Shown here: positions 23,310-34,900 of the stretch, piece by piece
How the letters are laid out: each line of letters opens with the position of its first letter
Numbering within the stretch: position 1 is the stretch's first letter
Source of the DNA: Manis javanica
Lineage: Eukaryota; Chordata; Mammalia; Pholidota; Manidae
Assembly: GCF_040802235.1 (NCBI RefSeq)
Contig: NC_133156.1
Span: 117,272,173-117,336,172 of the forward strand
Length of the DNA stretch: 64,000 nucleotides
Direction of reading: 5' to 3'
Translations under genes and position numbers: made by a program
The notes under the pieces: model-generated
Databases searched by the model: none
Told to the model about the DNA's origin: nothing
What the model saw: only the letters and a program-made list of their open reading frames with translations

Positions 23310-23317
23310 TCACGTGA
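23310..23317. promoter_or_regulatory. TCACGTGA E-box close to the FBXO4 start codon
   Basis: A perfect palindromic CACGTG flanked to TCACGTGA, 14 bp upstream of the ATG. This core is bound by USF, MYC/MAX and MiT/TFE (CLEAR-type) factors. Binding is inferred, not shown. Confidence 0.6.
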
Positions 23318-23470
23318 CGCACCGCAGGGTCACGCCGCCGCGTCGGCCTCCCGAGCGGCCAGGCCCCCGCCTCCCGCCTGGCGGGCGGGTTGCCCTCTGC
23401 CGGCTGATCAGCCTCTAGAGCTGAGCAGGGAACGGCGAGAAGGCCGCGCTTAGACGTGATTCCGAGCGGG

Positions 23471-25010
23471 ACTTGAAGCTCTCGCCAACAGTCCCTGCTC
23501 CGTTCGCTTAAGGCCTCCACCTCAGCCATGCTGACCTAAACCACTGCTGTAAAATAGGCCCCTTTTAACTTGGTTACTTCACCAAGATGGTCCCTGTAGG
23601 GGGGACCCATCCCTCTCAGCATTACCTGTACCTAGTATAGGTGTGGGGTATTTTGGTTCGTTTGTCTGTTTTTCTGTCTCCAATTTACTGTTTGTTTTCT
23701 TGGGTATTAGCATAAACAGACTAGACGGGTCGTTAGGAGCCCAATCATAAAGGACCTTATGCCAAAATGGTCTGGATCCACTATATAAAAATGTAAGTAC
23801 ATTTTAAAAGTTGCTGAATGTATGCATCTCATTAAATGGCAACAAAAAATGGCTCGAATAGGAAGATAAATCAGATACGATAGTGTTGAAATCCCACTAG
23901 TGAGTTTTCTTATCCATAGAACAGCGGTCGGTTTTGCTCTGTCCAGCCTTTCTAAAAGGGCTTTATGAAATTATACCACGTTACAAGATAGTCGTTTATA
24001 TTAAACGGGGCCTGATAGGAAGCACACAAATACTTGGTAGGATGTATCAGTCGTTTTCAAATCAATTGCTTCACTTCATTTAATCCAAACACGTTGCTCA
24101 AAAACTGAATCTGTTTCTTAAAGGTATACTTCAATCTAATGTCATAAATACATAACTTAAAATCTCTAGGATTATCCAATAAAGATCATAACAGCATTAT
24201 TTTTTAATACCATTCAATAAGATAAATACACCTAAATCAAAGTAACCCAGTGGTTTTAAAATTCCATTCTTGAGAGCAGACATAATAGATAACTACATAA
24301 TCTAAACTGTCAACAGTAGTTGCTTACAATATCCAGGACATCCATTTTCTTTGTAAAGATACTCAATTACGGAAATTTTAAATTTTACAATCAACCTCTG
24401 TCCACCATTGTTTTATTATCTCAGTTGTCAGACTATTCCTCACATATAACCCAAATCAAATGGTACAAGAATTAATCCCATTTTTAATAGTCTTCATAAC
24501 AGAATTCAAAATGGCAACTTCATAAAAAGTCTTCTGAGGATCATGATAGGCCATATATGAGAAACATATAAATTGGGTGTGTGTATACAAATATTTAAAT
24601 ATTCATGTACTTACTATATACTCACACCTACCTTTCTGCACATAGCAGAGTGCTCAATGCTTAATAATGGACACTTAGTGCTTATTGGCTTAAATTTACA
24701 CTTCAAAAGCAAGTATCTGCAGATCTAAATGTCAAATGACAGAAATCCAATAAAGCCCAGTAACAGGTTCTATGAGATCTGAATTTGAATTTTCATTATT
24801 TTTCTTGCATGTTGCTAGAGAACGATAGCCGAACCAATTCTGAGAGGCTGTCTGGATGAGACAAAGACCCACTGTTAATTAACCATGTGGCATTTTTCCT
24901 TCCTTTCTAGGAGCAAGAAAGAACTAGCACAAGAAAAAAAAACACTAGTTCAAGTATGAAGTACTGAAATGGCTCTCAGCTCTCCTATAGTTATATGTGA
25001 AAATCTGTAA
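23471..25010. other. Intergenic, FBXO4 upstream flank
   Basis: GC falls quickly beyond 23550. No gene and no clearly assignable repeat. Confidence 0.4.
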
Positions 25011-25019
25011 ATGAATAGC

Positions 25020-26560
25020 TTACTATAATTTTTATTGGGGAAAATTCTGCATATATAAATAATATAATGAAATCCCATGTATCCACTAGCTAAGATTCAA
25101 TAGATTCAACACCCAGTCAATCTTGCTCCATTGCTATCTCCACCTAATACACACATTCCCAAATCTAGATTATTTTTAAGCAAATCTCAGACATAGTTTC
25201 ATCCCTAAATATCTATGTCTTTCTAAAAAACAAAGTAACTTTTAAGAAACATAAAGCACTATATCATCACACTTAAAAAAATTTTTTTTAGTATCACCAA
25301 ATATCTGGTCATTGTTTTACTTCCCTGTCTACCTCAAAAATAATTTTTTTTACATTTAGTTTGTTTGAATTATGACCCAGATAAGATCCACATGTCACAT
25401 TTGGTTGACATACTCCTAAAACTTTTCCATTCAATAGGATTCCCCTCCTTCCCTTGTTAATTTGTTAGAAAACGAGGTTGGTCTTTCTGGACTTAAGGGC
25501 ATTTCAATTGCGTCTTTAACATATATTACTGTCTCAGGCTTGATCAAATTTAGGTTGGTTTTGTAAAATATTTCACAAGTAGTACTGTGTGCTTAAATTG
25601 GGTGCTATAAAATCATTCTATCTTCTAATGTTCAAAATGATCAATGGTTTCAAAAGCCTGATCCATTCATTATGAAATTCCCCATAAGCTTTTCAACCTC
25701 AAGGATTTAGCATTATCAATAATTGTTTACAAGTTACAAAATGGTACTAATTTTGTAGAAAAATTACTCCTCAGCAACTGATTGCTTTGTCCAAGATCTA
25801 AAATCAGCCTTATCTTCAGGGAGCATTTGTTCACTTTAATGGGAAATGGTATTTTTGATATTATTTAGGGGTCTTTATATAAAGAGAGTATATCCCACAT
25901 TAAGAATTACAGAATTTTTCTTTGATTTTATAAGTGTCTTTTAAACTGGAAACCCTCATTTCTAATTACATTAACATAATTATTGACAAAATGATTACTG
26001 AGGAGTTCTGAGTTCTTTCCAGTTCTTTTTTTCCCTTGGGGATATCCTAGTAGGTGAACAAATTACTGTGCTTTAAAGATAATTGAAACATTCAAGCCAC
26101 CAACTCAATGAAGACAGCTCTTTTGTTTATTTTGCCTTGGATTTTCAGGGACTACTTTTAATTTTCATGTAATCTTCTCTTATAAAAACATAGTACCTGG
26201 TTCCAAGGTGAAATGTACAAAATTCAAGGTTAATATTGAGAGAAGCCTAGGTTCCATCCCGGTCCCTTCCATACTTTCCCCCCACCTCCCACTGTCACCA
26301 CAGGTAGCTGTTAAGGTTCTGGGCTTTTTTTTTTTTTTAATATAAGTAAAGTTATACATGAACATGTTTATATTCCTTCTTTCTTAAATGGAGTGTTATA
26401 TACCTCCCTGTTTTTCAGGCGTTTTTCACCTTGTTTTAAAAAGGCCATTCCATAACTTCACAGAAATATTCCTCTTTGCTTTTTACAGCTACATACTACT
26501 CAATGATATAAATTTACCATAGTTAAATCTATTTTTAAATACGGCACATGTGATATTTAG
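25020..26560 (-). repeat. Old antisense L1 (L1ME-like), 3' UTR and ORF2 end
   Basis: The 3'-UTR-type text ('cacatttggttgacatactcc', 'gggagcatttgttcactttaatgg') lies at lower coordinates and the ORF2-end text ('acagctacatactactcaatgatata') at 26480-26530, as expected for an inverted copy. It is strongly decayed. Confidence 0.55.
26180..26342. repeat. Poly-T tract and pyrimidine-rich stretch
   Basis: A run of T with one A lies near 26326-26341, inside the old L1. It is simple sequence only. Confidence 0.6.
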
Positions 26561-26664
26561 AAGATAAATAGTTCATTAAATGCCTCTGACTTGTGAGGTA
26601 AGAGTGAGACCTAAAGGTACCAGAAACCAAGTCAATCAAGCTAATTCATAAATGTAGAACTTGG

Positions 26665-26693
26665 TATACAGTGCATATATATATATATACATT
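26665..26693. repeat. Short (TA)n microsatellite
   Basis: An uninterrupted TA dinucleotide run near 26672-26690. Confidence 0.9.
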
Positions 26694-26999
26694 TGGAGGA
26701 TGGGGCTGAAACATTTCTAAATATTTATTGTACATTTTTTTCCAGTCATACCTATACAAACACTTGAGATGCCTACCCAGCCAGTCATTTCCCTGAAACC
26801 TGCTGCCCATTTAAAATGGCCAGCACCACTTGAACTGAGGACAGGGCAGTGAGTGAGTACTCACTGGTGAGAACAAGAGGCTGTCACTCAATTATTCTGG
26901 CTGATGAGTATTGTGGTATTTTTCAGCATGATCAACAAGGTGTGCTGATACACAGAACTAGACATTAAGGAAAATAATAGTAATAACTATTTGAACTCT

Positions 27000-27225
27000 T
27001 GAACTGGCACTGAGTGAAGCACTTTGAACTATTTACTTGATCTTCAATAATCTGTGAGGTAGGTACTATTATTACTCCTGTATTAAATAATAGGATATTA
27101 AGGCACAGAAAGGTTAAGTAATTCATGTAGAGTCATACAGCTAGGAAATAACAAGGCTGGAATTTAACTTCAGGTCTCAGCTCTAGAGTCTATAATCCTA
27201 ATTACTATGCTACCCATTAGGACCA
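27000..27225 (-). repeat. MIR SINE, antisense
   Basis: Shows the MIR body in reverse: 'gtaggtactattatta', 'aggcacagaaaggttaagtaa', 'catacagctaggaaat' and 'attactatgctaccc'. It is nearly full length. Confidence 0.85.
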
Positions 27226-27904
27226 GAAGAAATAATGTTCAGACATCAATAATAAACGGAGATGATGAAAGTTTTCATTCTGAAACAGCATCCAAAATAT
27301 AAAAGAAGACAAAGAACAAGATATAAATATGGTAACATGGTTTTATTTGTTTTTTTACAGTTTATATGATTAACATTTTACTTGGAAATCTTAACTAGAA
27401 GTAGGGGGAAAAAAATGTAAAGAATACCAGCATGAATATGTAACATATTTTAATTATAGATACGTTAAAGGTTTTTTAATGTAATACTTCCATAATATGG
27501 TATCTCATTTTATGCTAAAATTAATACAAGGAAGTGAAACCAGAGATCAGATCCTGTATTCTGTAATAAATGGGGTATCCCTGTGGGAGCCAGAGAAGGA
27601 GTCCTAGAAGGTGGAGAGAGAAAAATGACAAGCAATCTAAACTAGCATGTCAACCAGCTACAGGGTTTTAAAAATGCCATTAAAATGAATCTGAGAATGC
27701 CTTTACCCACAGTTCCCACTTTAATGAACACAGGGAATTCAGTGAGATTGTAAAGGCAGGAATGTAATTTTATTGTAGGGTTTTAGCCATGACTCTTACC
27801 TAACTTTACTGTATGCAGAAGAATAAAGGAAAGTCTTTTGTCACCATTTGTAACTTAATCAGCATCAAACAATTAACAGAAGCCAGAAACTCTATAAATG
27901 CAGC

Positions 27905-28285
27905 AAAGCAGACAGGCCCTTAAGTAAGTCTCAAAGCCTTAAACATCAGAAAATTCGTGCTGGGAAAGAACCATACAAATTTAAAGATTATGAAAAACCC
28001 TTTAACAGAATTTAAGTTTTAGTAACCACCAGAGAATTCAAAATGGAGAGAAACTCCCCAAGTGGAATAATTGCAACAACACCTTTAGGTTATCACTCAC
28101 CTACTAGTAAAACAATGGAGAAAAACCCTTTAGATATAATCAAAATGAAGTGCTTTTAAGTTGTAGATCATTCCTTAATTCAGTATCACACCTTCCAAAA
28201 GGGAAATTTTATAAATGTATTGAATGTGCAAGGCATTTTAACCAAAGGGGTGGAATTTGAAGACACAAACGCTAACAGAGGTGGT
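27905..28285 (+). pseudogene. Decayed C2H2 zinc-finger gene fragment
   Basis: Several degenerate Kruppel-type finger units follow each other. The linkers resemble TGEKPY: AGKEPYKF near 27960, then H-Q-R-I-Q-N-GEK-LPKW from 28027, then GEKPFRY near 28110, then KGKFYKCIEC near 28200 with a real C-x2-C and RHFNQ. Unit spacing is close to the usual 84 nt. Stops, lost cysteines and lost histidines occur in every unit, so it is not functional. No KRAB box was recognised upstream. The parental gene is unknown. Confidence 0.7.
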
Positions 28286-28289
28286 GTTT

Positions 28290-28510
28290 AGGGGCGCCTT
28301 TCCAAACAACACTCTTCTCCAGAGTTGCACTAGCCCCGACCCTACTTTATTCTTCACAGCACTTACCACTTAACACACTGTATATTTGCCTCTTAAAATG
28401 GGTTAACTTCCTCCACTAGAATACAAACACTGAAAGAAGGTGTTTTACAAAGCTAGGTCCTCAGTGCCTAGGGCAAAACTTGGCATGTAGTAGGTACATA
28501 TAGTTGTTCA
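28290..28510 (+). repeat. L2/MIR-like fragment
   Basis: Contains 'ccactagaatacaaac...gaagg' and 'cagtgcctagggcaaaacttggcatgtagtagg', the common 3' end of L2-type repeats. It abuts the zinc-finger relic. Confidence 0.6.
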
Positions 28511-28519
28511 TGAGGAAAT

Positions 28520-29070
28520 TATACTACTTTGCTTATTTGGTATATTGAAATTACTGTATTCTAAATGAAACAGAATTTACTTGGCAGGTTTTAAGACATA
28601 CAAAAATGCATTAGTAATACACCAGAGTAAAAGTCATTATATTATAAATGTTATGGTCTATAAATCACTCTCCAATTGTGTGGGGGATGGAAAACTGGTA
28701 CAAAAAACACCCAATTGTACCCTCCTAACTATACCAACCAGTGAGAGACCCAAGTGGTTCACAAGGGTCATGAAGGCAAAATGAAAGTTCCCGGCTTCTA
28801 AAGGGAAAGTTCTCCTGTTTTCTCAGGTTCTAAATCTAAATAATACTTTATTCCTCTAAGGAGTAATTTCCTATTTGCCTTGTCAACCACTGGTGTAGTT
28901 GGCAGTCTGGAATTCAATAGCAGCAACCCTTTTGTGCAGAGTTCTGCAATTAAGAATCATGTCTCTTATTAACTAGAAAATATTATTAAGGATCTACCAG
29001 TCATTAAGCACTATGTATAAAGGCAATTTTTAAAATACAGAGTTCACCAAGCATAAGGAAAAAAACTATA
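28520..29070. other. Intergenic between FBXO4 and RIMOC1, unassigned
   Basis: A short ORF at 28581-28784 has no recognisable similarity and is likely chance. Nothing else is seen. Confidence 0.4.
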
Positions 29071-29079
29071 AAGCAATGT

Positions 29080-30620
29080 GGTCAGTGTGATAATATGGGA
29101 GGGGAAGCAAAGGAACACCTAACTGACGAGAAAGGGCTTGAAGAAAGCCTTACATCTGCAACTGAGACCTAAAGGACAAGTAGGTGTTCACTAGGCTACA
29201 AAAAGGAACAAGCATTCCAGGCAGAAGTCATGAGGTCTTCAAAGGGTAATGAGGGAAAAAACACACAGCACACTGGGGAAGGAACCAGAAGTACTTGTGA
29301 CTGACTATGATGCTCTAAAAGCGGTAGGGTGGGGGTGGGTGGTCTAAAATTCTAAAAGCCATACTAAAAATGATTTAAATCTTTATACCTAGAAAGCACA
29401 AAGGTATTTTCATAGTAAAACTTGTTAAAAAGCTAAGTTAAGTAAAAATCTTCTTAGCTGTGTAAGGATAAGGACACAGGGGCAGAGATAGGGACTGTCT
29501 CTGTGTCCCAAGAGGCTCTATCAGTAAGTTTATGTTCATCAAAAAGGAAGCTGGGTTTTAAATGTTTGAGGAACACTGGACTAGAATATGATTACACAGG
29601 ATGAATTACAGAGAGGAGGCAGGGAAAGTAGGCAGAAACTAGGTTATGGCTTTCTGTGTTGCCCTGTTCCGCAGAAAATGGAAAAAAGAGGAAACATGAA
29701 CTGGAAATGATTTTAGATGACGAGATTAGTTGTTTGGACATACTAAATTTGTAATTATTATGAGATGTCTAAGTGAAGATATATAATAGACAGTTAGAGA
29801 GTAGATTTACAGGGCAGGAGAGAAGCTGAAATTCAAGTTTCAAGATTGGAAGTCAGTGTAACATTACAGGTTGTGGAAGAAACCATGGCTATGAATAACA
29901 TCACATGAATATCTATATAGCAAGTTAGAAAAAGAAAAAGGAGAAAGGAAAGAAAATGTAGAGAAGAGGAGGGACAAAAGACAAAAAAAAAGAACTCTAG
30001 GGAAGACCAATAACTAAAAGGTAGGCAGAAAAAAAGGAAGCCCTGGGGGAAATGAGGGAGATGACAAGAGAGACAAGATAGAAATGAGTAAGATTTCAAC
30101 AGCAAGCAGGCTACCTATTTTCCTCTAAAAAAGGGGAATATGAGTAGGGCAGAGCTGGAATGTAGAAGTCAACCTCCTTACAGTCTCATTTTTCTGTAAG
30201 ATGGGACCAAGATCCATATGCTAGGGGAAGCGACCGAGGGCCTGAGGAAAATGATGAGGGAAGCCAGAGGTTTGGATTAGCCACAGTGGGAAAGGGAGAG
30301 GGGTTGAGCTAATGACAAGAGCCTTATACTGAGGGCTTTCTAAAATTGAAGGCAAGAGACTGATTCCACTTTGAAGGGCTGTGCTTACTTCCCATGGAAT
30401 TCAGCATCCCAGAAAAGGTTGATGACAGGATTGTTAAGAGCTTGCAGAATGATTAGGCTGACAGACAAGGGGAAGACTATGGAGAGTACTTCATGTGGTG
30501 TCCCATAAAGCTGAGGCTGGATAGAGAAGGAAGCACATGTCAAAGGGGCTGATAGTTTAGGAGAAAGGGGAGCAGTTAAGAAGGGGAGGCTACAAAGAAG
30601 TTAAAGAAATAGTAGAATAG
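29080..30620 (-). repeat. L2 fragments, antisense, purine-rich
   Basis: The stretch 'aagcattccaggcagaagtcatgagg' and the later purine-rich text with 'agatgtctaagtgaagatat' and 'aattcaagtttcaagattggaagtcagtg' match the reversed L2 consensus order. It is interrupted and old. Confidence 0.55.
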
Positions 30621-31269
30621 AAACAACAGAGAGAGGAAAATCAGTAAAAATAAGGAAGTGATGAGCTGGAGAGATAAAAACTGCCATCAGTTACTGAAAT
30701 TTAAGATATCAGAAAGAGAAACTCAGAATGGCGATATTCCACGTGGCCATGGCAGTAAGTTTCTGGAATGTGATGAAGTCACTGGCACAGAAGTCAAGGA
30801 TATCAGCAAGGTACAAGACAGATCATCCCAAGATGACAACAGGAATTGAGGTAGACAGAAAGACTGTAAGCAAGATGCCATTAGGCTCTCTGGCCTTTAT
30901 CACTCACCTTTACCATTAAAGACAAAACATATTAGAATTTAATACATATGAAAAGATGTACCCTAAAGACATATGACCTAATGGTAGACTAACCTAACTT
31001 GATTTTATCTTCGTTGTGCATTTGATTAAAACATGCATATTCTGTTAAACAAAATAGGGAAATCATTTAATTTTCCTAAATGCCTAATAGAAAAAAAACT
31101 ATAAATGCTATTAATAATACATGGTAAATTAAACAATTCTTTTGTGGAATCTTTCATCAGTATCTTATTCTGAAAATGGAATCTGAATATGTTATAATTT
31201 TGTATTTCGCCAATTTTATGTCCCCAACATATATCCAAAGTAGTGAAGTGACTTCGTTTTAATCATTGA

Positions 31270-31375
31270 AGCACAGCAAACTTCAAGACAGGAGATCAAA
31301 AAATAACCTAAAGATAGTTAGAATGGTCAATTTTCTGTTATGTATATTTTACCATAATAAAAAAATGTGATCTAA
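31270..31375 (+). repeat. L1 3'-end-like fragment
   Basis: The phrase 'gtcaattttctgttatgtat' followed by 'accataataaaaaaa' resembles the 3' UTR end and A-tail of old L1s. It lies in the presumed 3' flank of RIMOC1. Confidence 0.4.
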
Positions 31376-31678
31376 AATAATAGAAAAAATCATTGTAAAC
31401 TAAGTTGGATTCCTTCTTAGTATTGGTTACAGGGTATCTATAGTTCAGGTTCAGTTAGAACAGCATAGATGCCACTTTAGAAATTAAAGAATCGTTCCTT
31501 CACAGGCTTAAGAATATATATTGAAGATGGTGATGGCATTTAAAAAAGGGTAACCATGCTGGATATCTTTATGTACTATAACATTCTTAAATTCAGTGTC
31601 ACTACGTCTTCTTTTCTGGAACTTTCCCATTTCATGGGTCTCTCTGTTTTTCTGTTTGAAAAGGAATAGATGAACTTA

Positions 31679-31962
31679 CTAATTAGTGTGATGCCGAAAG
31701 AAGTTTAAAATTTGCTTTGCATTTGTTGTATTCCATCCTTGTTCTTTCAGGGGTCCTTCGCACACAGATACATACTTTTTCAAAATTTTTTCTCCTACTT
31801 CTCGGAAATCCAAGGGTTCTTTGTATGCAGTGTAGCTTGCTCCAGAAGCACCAGTATCCACTTCATGATTTTCTGGCTGTTGATCTGCACAATGCTTCAA
31901 GCCCCAGTAACACATTTCTCCACTGTACATCATTGCCAGCAAATGAATGTCACTAAATATTC
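31679..31962 (-). CDS. RIMOC1: RIMOC1 coding exon 6 and stop
   Basis: 284 nt after a CCCCAG acceptor. It encodes GIFSDIHLLAMMYSGEMCYW, then a variable linker, then EVGEKILKKYVSVCEGPLKE and a C-terminal NFFRHHTN. It is separated from exon 5 by a 5.2-kb intron. Confidence 0.96.
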
Positions 31963-34900
31963 CTGGGGAAGCCATTTAGAATTTAGAAGTTTAAAAAGCT
32001 ACTCTGGTTACTAAAACTCTAATACATTCCTTTTATGTCATCAAACTTTTTCTTTCTCATTTAGCACTTAAACTTAGAAAGCCAAATTATCACTAATATA
32101 ATCCTCATTTAATTAGCACTTCTATCTATATTCTACATATAAGAGAGGTCCATCAACCCTGGCCAAAAAAACAGAGTATGGTCAGGTAATTTTTTTAAAG
32201 AATGATTTAGGTCTATGTGTTCTTAATCTTTTCTGGAGTCTCTTTAGGACCTCTTTGAGAAGCTAACCTAATCAATGGAACCTCTCCCAGAACATATACC
32301 CCAAAATCTGCATACAATTTCAGAGTACCCAGAGATTTTTCTGAACCCCACCCATAAACACAACTTTTATTTTGGGGTATACTCTAGGATCAATGATATA
32401 GTTTCAGTTAAGTATTCTATACCTCCTTTATCTCTAAAATAGTCTACACAAATTATCATGCATAAATATGACCCTTAGAGGCCACATAATTCTACATAAC
32501 CAAAGATGTCAAATTATATCTAAGATGCTGTATGTTTCCAGGAAAAAAGAAATGTACACTGCAAGATCTTCATCAAAAATTAAAAACATTATTATGGAAT
32601 AAGGTAATTTTATAAACATTTACGGCACACAAAGTATATTAATTTTATAGAAAGACAGACCTAGGATCAAAAAAATCTGGTTATAAATTACTGATTTTTT
32701 AACTTTGAGCCCCTTTTTGCTAATCTGAAAAATGAGAATTACATATGCCCTACTTATTTCATGGAATTTTCTTAAGGAACACATAAATAAAAATGTATAA
32801 GAGCTTTAGAAGCCATAAAATGCTATTAAATATGACTATTCAACTTCTTAAAACCACTAAAACACAATGAAATGATTTATTCTAATGTGTGATTAGGAAA
32901 GTTTACCTCAAATAAATGAGAATAATCTCAGTTGCTCACCTAATATGGCCTACCAAAAATGACCAGGAAGGTATTAGAGATATGAAAATAGAAAAAAAAT
33001 TCAACTTTCATAACTGTCAAGAGTTTCTATTATCTTGAATCTATTGCAAGCTTTCTCAAGTTTCAGAATTTATCCCTATAGCTATCCTTTCCCCTTCACC
33101 TCAAACTCAGCTTCTAAATAGTTGCAAGAGAAGGAACAGTTTTAGCAGAAGAGCTGACTCAGTTTATTAAACTGTTATAGCAGTAAAAATCATTTAAGAA
33201 CAGAATCTGAGGCTTGCATTTGTGAAAACATGATAGTGGCACTCTAATAATTATGCTTTCTATGTATAAACCTATCAATAAGCATAATCATTTCTAACTT
33301 TATTCCTTCATAGTTAAAAGATCATAAACCTCAGAGAAAAAGCTGGACATAGCATTAGATGTTATTCAGAATTGTATTTGTATTAGATATGGCATTTTGT
33401 TGAATATCCTTCTTATTTCTGTGGTCCTATACTCTGTCTAGTTAATCCTAAACAGAATGGTGGAGGTGAATAATGAGTTAGAAGCAAAAATAAGGGAAAG
33501 GTTGACATTTTAAGCAGGCTAGAGCTTTGAGAGGAGGAACTGGCATTTCCTACAAAGTGAAACCTCTTGGGAAGGGGAAGAAGTGTTTGCCAAAGGAGAT
33601 CTGGGATCCAATTTATGCCCAACTCTAATTAAGCTTCATTCTTTATAGCAACAAGGAATGATTGCTGCATAAGGTACACAGGTATCCTATGGCAAGGTGG
33701 TATTGAGCAGAGAATGAATGGCTATATGCTAAAGAGTGGGTCTCAAACCTGAGATGCATTAGAATTATCTGGGTATGCTAAATGCTGACTGCTGGGCCTC
33801 CACCTCTGGAGTTTCAGATTCAGGTATGGTATTGAGTCTAAGAATCTTCATTTTTTTCTCTCTTTTTACTAGTTTTTAATTTTCTTTTTAAATTTTTTTC
33901 TAATTGAATAATTGATATACAGTATATTGGTTTCAGGTGTACAATGTAGTGATTCAACAATTATATACATTACAAAATGTTCACCATGTGTCACTACACA
34001 TTTATTACAATGTCACTGACTATATTCCCTATGCTGTACTTCTCAATTCATGTGACTTACTTACTTTATAACTGGAAGTTTGTACCTCTTTATCCCCTTC
34101 ACCTACATTGTCCAGCTTCCCACCACCCTCCACAATAGCAACCACCAGTTTGTCTTCTATATTTATGAGTCTATTTTCGGTTTGTTTGTTTTAGATTCCA
34201 CACATAAAGGAAATCATGTGGTATTTGTCTTTATGAATATGTATTAACAAAGTCCTATAACCTAGGCTGATGGCTGTTGGTCCATAGACCATGCTAAACT
34301 AAGGTATTAAAATATCAAAGGAAGGGATGAACAATGAAAGTAGGTACTTTCTCCCTCTTTACTCCCAAAAGAAATCCACTACTCTACAGTACTTTCTGCT
34401 GCTACAAATTTTCCCTGATATTTTTTCTGCTAATACTTAGCATGCTTTTTAGTAAAATACTTCACTCTGTGCTGTGCATGTCAGTGCACTTGCTGAACAC
34501 ACATATGATGGTGCGGGGTGCAAGGAGGGAGATGGAGAATAACCTAGGAGGTCTGAGTGAGGGCAGGAAGGTAACTTTCACAGAAGAAAAAAGGGGGCCA
34601 GACTGACATGCCCTAGGAGCAGTGATGCCTAAATATGGCTCCATCATAATAAGGGAGCTTATTAAAAATAGATTCCTGGACTCCATATATTGAATCAGAA
34701 CCTGTATGTGGTACACAGAAATCTGTATTTTTAACAAGCTACCTAAGCAATTAGTGATGTCAGTTCAGAACTGCTCCTTTAGGGGATCTGAAATCCAGGT
34801 TCTGGGCTAAGCAATGAGCCCAAAAGGCTACTGGGAGGGGGAAGTCCTCAGTAGTATAAAAGGGCAGAAACCAAGGGTTTGCAATGTTCAACAGTACTTT

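Larger units (their letters stand above)
22850..23470. promoter_or_regulatory. FBXO4: CpG-island promoter of FBXO4
   Basis: Dense CpG, high GC and no TATA box, covering the 5' UTR, exon 1 and the start of intron 1. This is the usual housekeeping-type promoter. I cannot fix the transcription start. Confidence 0.85.

Noticed and set aside
22977-23453. 158-codon plus-strand ORF opposite FBXO4 exon 1
   Set aside because: CpG-island shadow with Pro/Arg/Ala-rich composition and no recognisable domain.
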